From: Phenylobacterium montanum
GTDB lineage: Bacteria; Pseudomonadota; Alphaproteobacteria; Caulobacterales; Caulobacteraceae
DNA length: 64,000 nt
Assembly: GCF_018135625.1 (NCBI RefSeq)
Contig: NZ_CP073078.1
Location: 1,488,001 to 1,552,000 of the forward strand
Direction of reading: 5' to 3'
Shown: positions 34,031 through 41,183 of the stretch, piece by piece
How positions within the stretch are numbered: the stretch's first letter is position 1
Layout of the letters: each line of letters starts with the position of its first letter
The notes under the pieces: model-generated
What the model saw: the letters and a program-made list of their open reading frames with translations, nothing else
Told to the model about the DNA's origin: nothing
The model's database searches: none
Made by a program: the position numbers and the translations under genes

Positions 34031-34879
34031 CTAGCGGTGAAATTCTAAAGCCGCTGGAAGGTGCGAACCTGCGCTCTCGATCTGAGCGAGGCCCTGGTCC
34101 AGCGCCTCTCGACTGGTGTGAACCGAGCTAGGGCCGATGACCAGGGGATGGGGATGTCGGACCGCGGAGCCCACCAAAATAGATCCTCCCCTACTTCCTG
34201 CTTCGAATTGCATGTCGCCGCTGCTTGCAAACACCTTGACCCCGCCCGTTGGAGCGCGCGCGCCTTGCATGAGAACATCGCCCGCGTAGTCGAACGCCCA
34301 AGCCACATCGTGTGCGACGGGCGGGGCGTACCTCCATCGAACCCCAGGCGCGAGCGAGACAGTGAAATAGTTCATGACCTGATGCGAGGTGATGGGGCTG
34401 ATCGCAATCTTTTCCGCCAAGCGAAGATGGCCGAGGAAGAGTTTGATCTCAACGCCCTCGGCTGCCAAAATCGGTACATCGGTGGGCGCGACATACTGGC
34501 CAAGCGGAGGACCGCTCTCGACGCCCGGCGGCATCGCCACCCAAAGCTGGAAGCCCATCACCCGGCCCTGGCCGAGAAGAACGCCCTGGTGCCAAGCGCC
34601 GCCGCCTGCATTCATCCACTCAAGGCCGCCAGCCTTAAGCGTGCCGTCTTTTCCTGTCGTATCGCGGTAGCGGACATCGCAGCCTGGCTGCCAAGTTAAG
34701 GTGGCGATGCCGGAATGGGGATGCATTGGAAAGCCGAATCCAGGCGAGATCTCCCCGGCAAAATAATCTAGGAAGATGAATGGCTTCAGCGCCTCACCAA
34801 GGTCCTCCGGGCTGATCAACCGGGTGATCGGCCCTTGCCGATGGAGGGAGCCAACCTGTGCTAGGGTACGCAAGTTCAT
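34031..34879 (-). CDS. Pirin family protein
   Basis: This 282-residue bicupin has the pirin metal-site residues in FPMHPHSGIATLTW (two histidines near 53-55), then EWMNAGGGAWHQG with a further histidine near residue 97. A C-terminal cupin with GGSILVGSAVRHPHPLVIGP follows. Pirins are iron-binding proteins; some act as quercetinases, others as regulators. Its ATG at 34879 has an AAAGGA site and lies 13 bp after the stop of the outer-membrane porin, so it is the third gene of that operon. Activity cannot be deduced. Confidence 0.92.
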   Translation of the reverse strand: MNLRTLAQVGSLHRQGPITRLISPEDLGEALKPFIFLDYFAGEISPGFGFPMHPHSGIATLTWQPGCDVRYRDTTGKDGTLKAGGLEWMNAGGGAWHQGVLLGQGRVMGFQLWVAMPPGVESGPPLGQYVAPTDVPILAAEGVEIKLFLGHLRLAEKIAISPITSHQVMNYFTVSLAPGVRWRYAPPVAHDVAWAFDYAGDVLMQGARAPTGGVKVFASSGDMQFEAGSRGGSILVGSAVRHPHPLVIGPSSVHTSREALDQGLAQIESAGSHLPAALEFHR

Positions 34880-34892
34880 ATCTGGCGTCCTT

Positions 34893-36251
34893 TCAGAAAC
34901 GAAGGGATAGCGACGTCATCGCAAAGTCTTCATCGCGCCCGCCGGCGTGGCGGATGAAGGCGCCGGCCGAGAAGTGGGCCAGCGCTGCGGTCAGGGTGGC
35001 GACTGCATTGATCCGCCAAGCGCATTTGACCTGCTGTTCGATCCCACTGTAGCGATCACCGGCCCCGTTGGGCCGAACCAGCGGGGCAAAGGGCGCGGCG
35101 TAGAAGGCGTCCTTCACCGAGAAGCGCCAGAGGCCTTCCAAGGTATATTGCAGCGTCACCGGGCGGATCGGGCTGGCTTCCGCAACCAAGCCGGTTTCGA
35201 TCAGATTGGCGGGCGCCTCAATCGTCGCTTCGGTCGAGTACGCAACGTTGGGGTAGAGCGCGTTGAAGGTTGTGACATGCCTGCTATTGTCGCCGCCGCT
35301 GAGCACGTCTGCCCGGACCGATAGATTTGGCGTCCAAACATCATCAAAGCGCCAACCGACATCTCCGTGTGCGGCGAATGCCCGCACGGGCCGACCGGCG
35401 GCCGATCCAGTCTGACCGATAAGGCCGACGGAGCCGCTTAGGGCTCCAGCGCCGCCACGCAGGCGGGCTCCGAGCGTATCGGTCCGCTCCGGACCGGCGG
35501 CGCCGAGGATCGACACCAAGGGATTGCGAACGTGATAGTAGAAAGCGTCCACGGCCCAGGGGCCCCGCCGCGCGAGCGTGAGATGGACGCCCTCTAGAGA
35601 TTGTCCCGCCAGCGCATGGTCGTTGAAGTCACCCGGCTTGACCGCGTCGGGCCGGACCGCAAAGGCGTCCCATCGCCAAGGCCCTACGACATAGGTCAGT
35701 CGTGCGCCATCCCAGACCTGACGCACGTTAGGCCCATCGCGAAGGCCGATAAGTGCGCCTTCGTCGAAACTCATTTCCGCCCGGCCCAGCCGCAGGGCGG
35801 CATGCCCCCCGGCCACATCGCGCCCGATGTCGACGAAAGCTTGAGACAGATCCAGCCGATCGACGTCGGTGGGTATCGGCCCCGGCTTTCTGCCTATCTC
35901 TTCATAGTTTCCCAGTTGTACAAAGACCCTAACATCTGGCTCCAGTCGCAGGTCGCCGTACACCTGAAGCCGATGCAGGTCGTAGGTTTGACGACCACGA
36001 TAGCGGAGCCCCAGGAGCGTAGCGTTGCTCGTCTCCACTCGCTCTCGAAGGTCTGCGCCCAGGGAGAGGATCGCGTCTTCGCCAAGCGGCAGAGCCTTCA
36101 ATTGATGAAAAAGATCATCCTGATGGCCGTTCCGATAGAGCGAAAGGTCGTCATCGTATCGGAAGGGCGAGGACGGCGCGGGCGCTTCAGACGCCCACGC
36201 GCAGTCCCATGACGCCGCGAATAGCGACAGCGCCAGCAGCGCCGATTTCAT
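34893..36251 (-). CDS. Alginate-export-type outer-membrane porin
   Basis: This 452-residue protein has a short signal peptide (MKSALLALSLFAASWDCAWAS). It shows the alginate_exp/AlgE-like barrel pattern LSLGADLRERVETSNATLLG, YDLHRLQVYGDLRLEPDVRVFVQLG and LDLSQAFVDIG near the start, ending in the aromatic strand MTSLSLRF. Such barrels allow passage of uncharged or anionic organic compounds. It overlaps the upstream ABM gene (ATGA) and is followed by pirin. Export of alginate itself is not implied, because no alginate genes are present. Confidence 0.85.
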   Translation of the reverse strand: MKSALLALSLFAASWDCAWASEAPAPSSPFRYDDDLSLYRNGHQDDLFHQLKALPLGEDAILSLGADLRERVETSNATLLGLRYRGRQTYDLHRLQVYGDLRLEPDVRVFVQLGNYEEIGRKPGPIPTDVDRLDLSQAFVDIGRDVAGGHAALRLGRAEMSFDEGALIGLRDGPNVRQVWDGARLTYVVGPWRWDAFAVRPDAVKPGDFNDHALAGQSLEGVHLTLARRGPWAVDAFYYHVRNPLVSILGAAGPERTDTLGARLRGGAGALSGSVGLIGQTGSAAGRPVRAFAAHGDVGWRFDDVWTPNLSVRADVLSGGDNSRHVTTFNALYPNVAYSTEATIEAPANLIETGLVAEASPIRPVTLQYTLEGLWRFSVKDAFYAAPFAPLVRPNGAGDRYSGIEQQVKCAWRINAVATLTAALAHFSAGAFIRHAGGRDEDFAMTSLSLRF

Positions 36252-36577
36252 GCTTCAGCGCCAACAAAATAGACATGGTAGGGTACTGGATCGATGCGCA
36301 GGGCAAGGCGCGCGACCTCTGCGAGATGCGCCTGGCCGGCTTGCGAGCCCAAGGCCGCATCCAGATCTTCTTTAGCACGCCACTGAACGTAGTTGAGCAC
36401 TCGCGCTCCGTCCAAGCTCATATGGACCGCCGCCCCGATAAAACCAGGCTGGGAGGTGGCGAACTGCTCGGTGAACGTCTTTAAAGCGGCTGCTAGCTTC
36501 GGCTGAGACGATGGATCAACCTGGAATGTATTGACCAGGGTGAAGACCGTCGCGGTCGGATCGATCACTGCAGGCAT
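36248..36577 (-). CDS. Antibiotic-biosynthesis-monooxygenase (ABM) domain protein
   Basis: This 109-residue protein has the dimeric alpha/beta-barrel ABM pattern: TLVNTFQVDPSSQPKLAAAL, PGFIGAAVHMSLDGARVLNYVQW and AKEDLDAALGS. Family members are small oxygenases or quinone-modifying enzymes such as YgiN. It starts the ABM-porin-pirin operon, with a GGGAG site. A palindrome lies 76 bp upstream, between it and the lysR gene. Confidence 0.87.
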   Translation of the reverse strand: MPAVIDPTATVFTLVNTFQVDPSSQPKLAAALKTFTEQFATSQPGFIGAAVHMSLDGARVLNYVQWRAKEDLDAALGSQAGQAHLAEVARLALRIDPVPYHVYFVGAEA

Positions 36578-36652
36578 TGGCCGCGCTCCCGTCGCTCGGG
36601 ACAGAGCTAGACGACCGCCGCCCGCGGGATAATCGGCTAAAATGAAAAGCTC

Positions 36653-36670
36653 TATCCCGTTCGCGGGATA
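36653..36670. promoter_or_regulatory. Inverted repeat between lysR and the ABM operon
   Basis: TATCCCG-TTCG-CGGGATA is a perfect 7-4-7 inverted repeat. The half CGCGGGATAA is repeated at 36623-36632, closer to the ABM start, and a related CGCGGGACGA occurs in the lysR-isochorismatase intergenic region near 37653. This favours an operator over a terminator, although read toward the ABM gene the hairpin is followed by a broken T-rich stretch. Confidence 0.5.
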
Positions 36671-36682
36671 AACGAGTGGCGG

Positions 36683-37597
36683 CTAGCCGCCGACGGGAAA
36701 GGTGGCCTGCAGCCGCGGGGAAATCTGTTCGGTCAGAATCTTCAAAAACAGCCGGGTCTTGGCTGGCAAAAGCCGGCTAGGCGTCAGGGCGTAGACGGGG
36801 GCCTCGCGAAACAGCCAATCTGGCAACACGCGTCGCAGCCGGCCTGCCGCGACATCGGCTTCGACCATCGGCTCATGGAGGGTCGTGATCCCAAGGCCGA
36901 GGAGCGCGAGCTGGCGCATGAAACCGAAGTTGTTGACCTGCAGCCGGGTAGAGACCTCGACCTCGACGCTGCGATCGAGATTGCTCAGCGACCAAAGGTT
37001 GGCGTTGGGGCTATTCAGGTTGCAGATCACGGCATGCCGGGAAAGATCGTCTGGCCCTCGCGGTTCACCTGCGGCCTCAAGATATTGCGGCGCCGCAAAG
37101 AGGGCGACGCGCACCATACCGAGGCGTCGGGCGATCATGCTCGAGTCCGGCTGGGCGCCGATACGCAACGCTAGATCATAGTTCTCGGCGATCAGATCGA
37201 CCTTGTGCGGTTGCATATCGAGCTCGAGCGCGACATCTGGATAGAGCGCAGCGTAGTCGGCAACCAAAGGCCCAAGAAAAAGCCTGGCGAACTCGGCGGT
37301 GGTCGACACGCGCAGCCGGCCGCGCGGCATGTCGATCAGGTCCCCGAGCTGTTCGTGCGCGACCCGAGCCGCCTCCACGATCTCGCGACAGCGCGCGTAG
37401 TAGACCGCGCCAGCCTCAGTCAGTTCGATTGAGCGGGTTGTCCGGTTCAAAAGGCGTGCGCCGACAGCCGACTCAAGCTCGGCGATTCTCCGTGAGAGTG
37501 TGGAAGTGGGCATTCCCAACGCCTCCGCCGCGCGGCGAAAACTCCTGAGCTTCGCGACTTCGACAAACAACGCCATGTCGCGGAGCACCTCACCCAT
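36683..37597 (-). CDS. LysR-family transcriptional regulator
   Basis: This 304-residue regulator has the N-terminal winged helix (FVEVAKLRSFRRAAEALGMPTS then TLSRRIAELESAVGARLLNR) and a LysR substrate-binding domain from about residue 90 (RGRLRVSTTAEFARLFLGP). It is close to the group represented by DmlR/PgrR. It is transcribed in the same direction as the ABM-porin-pirin operon 105 bp downstream and divergently from the isochorismatase-like gene. It probably controls one or both through the CGCGGGA-type motifs. Confidence 0.93.
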   Translation of the reverse strand: MGEVLRDMALFVEVAKLRSFRRAAEALGMPTSTLSRRIAELESAVGARLLNRTTRSIELTEAGAVYYARCREIVEAARVAHEQLGDLIDMPRGRLRVSTTAEFARLFLGPLVADYAALYPDVALELDMQPHKVDLIAENYDLALRIGAQPDSSMIARRLGMVRVALFAAPQYLEAAGEPRGPDDLSRHAVICNLNSPNANLWSLSNLDRSVEVEVSTRLQVNNFGFMRQLALLGLGITTLHEPMVEADVAAGRLRRVLPDWLFREAPVYALTPSRLLPAKTRLFLKILTEQISPRLQATFPVGG

Positions 37598-37714
37598 CGG
37601 CTTTGTCCCTCTTGTGGAATTATGAAATCCAAACTCAAGCGTTCATGCCGCTCGCGGGACGATGTAGCGGTGAGGCAACCTACGCCGTCAAGCCATCGGA
37701 CCTAAGGACGCCCA

Positions 37715-38401
37715 ATGCCGCTCTTCGATCGCCGTAAAGTATTCGCCTTCGCCCCCCTGGTCGCCGTGTCGACAGCCATCGCGGCGTCCACCACCTCATC
37801 TCGCGCCATGACGGCGAATACGAACGGATTCTCTACCCGTAACAGCTTGATTATGTTGGTCGATCACCAGACTGGCACCGTCAATTGGGTCAAGAGCATT
37901 CCAAAGGAAACAGTCGTCACCAGCTGTCGCGTGCTGGCCAAGATGGCGCTGGCATATGATATGCCTCTTATCCTTACCACCACGGTTGAGCAGCAGGTCG
38001 GGCCGACCATTCCCGATCTGCAGCAAATCGCACCGGAGGCCTATGCGCATCGCTATGCGAGAGGCGGACAGCTCGACTGTTGGGATGACGCCCGGCTCCA
38101 ACAGGGTGTCGCAGCGCTCGGGCGGAAGAAAATCATTCTTGCGGGGTTGACGACCGACATCTGTATGTATTGGGCGGCCACGAGCGCGCTCAAGCTCGGC
38201 TACGAGGTGCTGGTCGTGGCCGACGCCTGCGGCACCACAAGCACCCAAGGTGATGAAATGACCTATGCGCGGCTCCGCAAGGCCGGAGCCGAGGTGTCGG
38301 TCGTCAATCAGGTGGTGACCGAACTGGCCAACGACTTCAGCACCGCTGAAGGTCAGAAGGCGCAAAAGATCATGGCAGACGAGATCATCTCAAAGCTCTA
38401 G
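37715..38401 (+). CDS. Exported isochorismatase-family (YcaC-like) hydrolase
   Basis: This 228-residue cysteine hydrolase has the family Asp50 (LIMLVDHQTG) and the nucleophile Cys150 in GLTTDICMYW. The region TTTVEQQVGPTIPDL places it near YcaC-type hydrolases. The first 40 residues (MPLFDRRKVFAFAPLVAVST, then AIAAS) look like an export signal with a twin arginine, unusual for a family that is mostly cytoplasmic. It is divergent from LysR, suggesting regulation by it. Substrate unknown. Confidence 0.87.
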   Translation: MPLFDRRKVFAFAPLVAVSTAIAASTTSSRAMTANTNGFSTRNSLIMLVDHQTGTVNWVKSIPKETVVTSCRVLAKMALAYDMPLILTTTVEQQVGPTIPDLQQIAPEAYAHRYARGGQLDCWDDARLQQGVAALGRKKIILAGLTTDICMYWAATSALKLGYEVLVVADACGTTSTQGDEMTYARLRKAGAEVSVVNQVVTELANDFSTAEGQKAQKIMADEIISKL

Positions 38402-38455
38402 GCAGCTTCGGCGCCCCCAATCATAGCCTTTCTAGCGCGGCACAAAGGGCTTTCG

Positions 38456-39037
38456 ATGGACGCGGGGAGGATGGAGGCCTTCAGTGACGGCGTGATCGCG
38501 ATCATCATCACGATCATGGTGCTCGATCTGAGGCCGCCAGTGAGCGGCGAGCCTTCGGCCTTGCTGGCGTTATGGCCTGTCCTGCTTTCCTACGCCTTGT
38601 CATTCGTCCTAGTGGCAATCTACTGGGTTAATCATCATCACCTCTTGCAGGCAGCCAGGCGGGTCGGCCCGACCACCCTCTGGCTTAACCTGCATCTGTT
38701 GTTCTGGCTCTCGCTGTTCCCGTTCGCCACGGCCTATCTCGGCGCGATGCGCGGTACAGCCTTTCCAATCGCGGTATACGCAGGTTTGTCGGAAGTCGTC
38801 GCGTTCGCCTACCTGCTGCTGGCCAGGGATCTGACGCGCCGCAATTTTGACGCTCAACAGATCGCTGGCCCAGCCCGGCGGCACCAATTTAAAAATTTCG
38901 CCGCCATGCTTGCCACCGGCGCAGCTATTCCGGTGGTCTATCTCAGCAGGCCGCTCGCCCTTATTTTGCTTGCAGCGCCGGCGGCGGCCTATTTTATCCC
39001 TGATGTTCCGGCTCCACCTCCGCGCTTCCCAAAGTAG
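38456..39037 (+). CDS. TMEM175-family (DUF1211) potassium channel
   Basis: This 193-residue membrane protein starts MDAGRMEAFSDGVIAIIITIM, containing the RxxxFSD signature of bacterial TMEM175 channels. It then has IYWVNHHHLLQAARR and about five further hydrophobic segments. Bacterial members form tetrameric potassium-conducting channels with a leucine/isoleucine gate in the first helix. It is 54 bp downstream of the isochorismatase-like gene on the same strand but with no evident functional link. Confidence 0.9.
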   Translation: MDAGRMEAFSDGVIAIIITIMVLDLRPPVSGEPSALLALWPVLLSYALSFVLVAIYWVNHHHLLQAARRVGPTTLWLNLHLLFWLSLFPFATAYLGAMRGTAFPIAVYAGLSEVVAFAYLLLARDLTRRNFDAQQIAGPARRHQFKNFAAMLATGAAIPVVYLSRPLALILLAAPAAAYFIPDVPAPPPRFPK

Positions 39038-39169
39038 GCCCACGGAACTGGTCCCCGCTGCGCAGCGCGCTTGGCCGGCCGCAACCATGTGTCCGGCGCG
39101 CGTCATGTGATCTCTCCGAGCTTCGAGCGGATCAGTCTTATTCCGAGAGCTCCTTGCGTCGCGCAGGGA

Positions 39170-39463
39170 TCGCCTAAGGAGTTGGCGTCAGGCATCCCCG
39201 GCGATGACTTCGCCATTGGACGCGACAGCTCCCTCTTCCTCACCACGCACCTCTACAACACGCTGGTCAAGGTCGGGCCAGACGGTCGCCGCTCCGTAAT
39301 CGTCGACAAGCGCCAGGCGATTATCGGGGCGAGGGACGCCGTGTTCGGCGCCACGAGCGCCGATCGAGATACACTTTATGTCGTGACTGACGGCGGAGCA
39401 TTTACGGGAGGTCCAAGAACCCGCGGGCAACTGGTGGCGCTGAAACCCTACGCACCTCACTGA
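39170..39463 (+). pseudogene. C-terminal fragment of a gluconolactonase-like beta-propeller gene
   Basis: The 97 residues ending at 39463 align without gaps to the last 97 residues of the intact protein at 45560-46837. Shared blocks are LASGIPGDDFAIGRD, TTH.YNT.V.V.PDGRRSV, ADRDTLYV.TDGGAF and GGTRTRGQLVALKPYA (GGPRTRG here). Upstream of 39170 the frame shows no resemblance and no membrane segments. It is therefore a truncated duplicate, most likely left by a rearrangement. It could at most encode a 97-130 residue peptide. Confidence 0.75.
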
Positions 39464-39654
39464 ATTTGGATAGTTCGGGCGCTCGATGCTTGAGCACCGG
39501 GTGCGCTGCCGGTTGCAATGTCGACTGTTGGGAACCGGCGGAGCCTCAGATCGAGCGTCCTCAACGACCGCACTTGGCGACGGCGTCCGGCGAGATGGTG
39601 CTTGCGCGCCTCGCTTGACATAGATGGCCCATCAACTGCAGCCTTCGTCGCCAC

Positions 39655-40218
39655 ATGACTGAGGCCTTCGAAAACTGGTATTTGCGGGAAATCGCGCCGT
39701 TCGAACCGGCGCTCCGCTCTCGTCTTCGCGCTCTGGTCTATTCGGACTCTGATGTGGAAGACCTTCTTTGGTCCGCCTATGAGCGCCTGATCGAAACCGG
39801 GATCTGGCGATCGGCGCATCGCCCCGTCGCCCTTGTGCATCAGATCGCGCGCAACCTGGCGCTGGATCAGCTGAGGCGTAGCCGCATCGTGCCGATCGAG
39901 AGCGCATCGGCGGCGTTCTTCCAAGCCGCCGATGATGAGCCGGGGCCCGAAGAGCGCCTGGACGACCGGCACGCGCTTGCGGTCGTGATCGCCGCCATCG
40001 AAGCGCTTCCGGAACAATGCCAGCGCGTGTTCAAGCTCCGCCGTTTGGACGGAATGTCCCCGGCGGAGATATCGGCGCATACTGGCCTCTCGATCTCGAC
40101 AATCGAGAAGCACGTCGCCAAGGGTTTGCGCCTGTGCGCGGATCGGCTGGCGCAGATCGGATTGGAACGGAAAAAAGCCAGGCCATGGGTGAAGCGAACC
40201 GCAATCGCGAAGCGGTGA
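39655..40218 (+). CDS. ECF sigma factor, FecI-like
   Basis: This 187-residue sigma-70 family factor has region 2 (DVEDLLWSAYERLIETG ... HQIARNLALDQLRR) and region 4 (ALPEQCQRVFKLRRLDGMSPAEISAHTGLSISTIEKHVAKG). In FecI systems a cytoplasmic sigma is held by an inner-membrane FecR and released when an STN-containing TonB receptor binds its ligand. The next genes are exactly FecR and such a receptor, with TGATG coupling to FecR. It should direct transcription of the receptor-amidohydrolase pair. Confidence 0.92.
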   Translation: MTEAFENWYLREIAPFEPALRSRLRALVYSDSDVEDLLWSAYERLIETGIWRSAHRPVALVHQIARNLALDQLRRSRIVPIESASAAFFQAADDEPGPEERLDDRHALAVVIAAIEALPEQCQRVFKLRRLDGMSPAEISAHTGLSISTIEKHVAKGLRLCADRLAQIGLERKKARPWVKRTAIAKR

Positions 40219-41117
40219 TGGCCGAGGCCGCCGACTGGCTGGCCCGCCTCGACGCTTCGGACCGCGACGCCTCGCTGAAGGAGGCGTTCGAGAGCTGGCG
40301 CGCCGAGTCGCCATCTCATGCTGTCGCACTGGCGCGGCTGAAGGGCGCCTGGGAGCTTTCCGGCCAGTTGCAGCCCGCGGCGGCGAGGCCCAAGCCCACC
40401 AACACCCCAATGCAGATGAAGCCCGGATGGCTGATCTCGGCCGCAGCCGCGGCGGGTGCGATCATTCTTGTCGTCGCGACCGCGGATCCCACGGTTTCCT
40501 ATGCGACCCAGGTCGGCGAGCGGCGCGTCATTGAGCTCGGACAGGGGCAGAGCTTGACCCTGAACACTGATTCCAGGGTCGAGGTCCGGCGCCGACGCTC
40601 GGGCGCCCTGGTGCGCCTCACCCGCGGCGAGGTTCTCGTTACTTCACGATCGGGCGCGCCGCCCATTCACCTGTCGGCCGGATCGCTCAATCTCCAAACC
40701 TCAGGCTCCACCTTCGACATGCGGCTGACGCCCCAGGGGGCGCGGGTCGCGGTCGTGGTTGGAACTGTGCCGCTGCCGGGGCAGAGCGGTCGATCTGAAG
40801 CCGCCAATGCCGGCGACGTCGCCGACATCCAGGCTGGCGAAGTTGTCGGGTCTGTTCGACCAATGCCCGCGGAAGTTCAGCGCACGGTGGCCTGGCGAAC
40901 CGGCCGCCTTGAATTCGACGGCCAGACCCTGGGCGAGGTGGTGGCCGAGTTCAACCGCTACAACCGCACCAAGCTTTCGGTTGCGCCTGAGGTCGCAGCG
41001 CTACGGATTGGGGGAGGCTACGATATCGACAGCCCGGACGCCTTCGCCGCGAGCACGGCCCGCGCCTTCGATCTGAAACTGCGCCATCAAGACGACACCT
41101 TGGAAATCAGCCGCTGA
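40218..41117 (+). CDS. FecR-family anti-sigma factor
   Basis: This 299-residue protein has a cytoplasmic DUF4880 head (EAADWLARLDASDRDASLKEAF), one membrane helix (LISAAAAAGAIILVVATA, about residues 72-90) and a periplasmic FecR domain (ATQVGERRVIELGQGQSLTL, then RLTRGEVLV, and a C-terminal secretin-like part). It transmits the receptor state to the sigma factor. The ATG at 40218 overlaps the sigma stop codon (TGATG). An upstream in-frame ATG at 40185 is also possible. Confidence 0.9.
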   Translation: MAEAADWLARLDASDRDASLKEAFESWRAESPSHAVALARLKGAWELSGQLQPAAARPKPTNTPMQMKPGWLISAAAAAGAIILVVATADPTVSYATQVGERRVIELGQGQSLTLNTDSRVEVRRRRSGALVRLTRGEVLVTSRSGAPPIHLSAGSLNLQTSGSTFDMRLTPQGARVAVVVGTVPLPGQSGRSEAANAGDVADIQAGEVVGSVRPMPAEVQRTVAWRTGRLEFDGQTLGEVVAEFNRYNRTKLSVAPEVAALRIGGGYDIDSPDAFAASTARAFDLKLRHQDDTLEISR

Positions 41118-41183
41118 GGGATAGCGGAAATCGCCGCCTCGTTCGTCAAGGTTTGGACAGCGCCAAACATGACGGGGGCAGGC

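Noticed and set aside
34893-36251. Alginate biosynthesis locus
   Set aside because: The barrel resembles the alginate-export family, but no polymerase, epimerase or acetylase genes are present.
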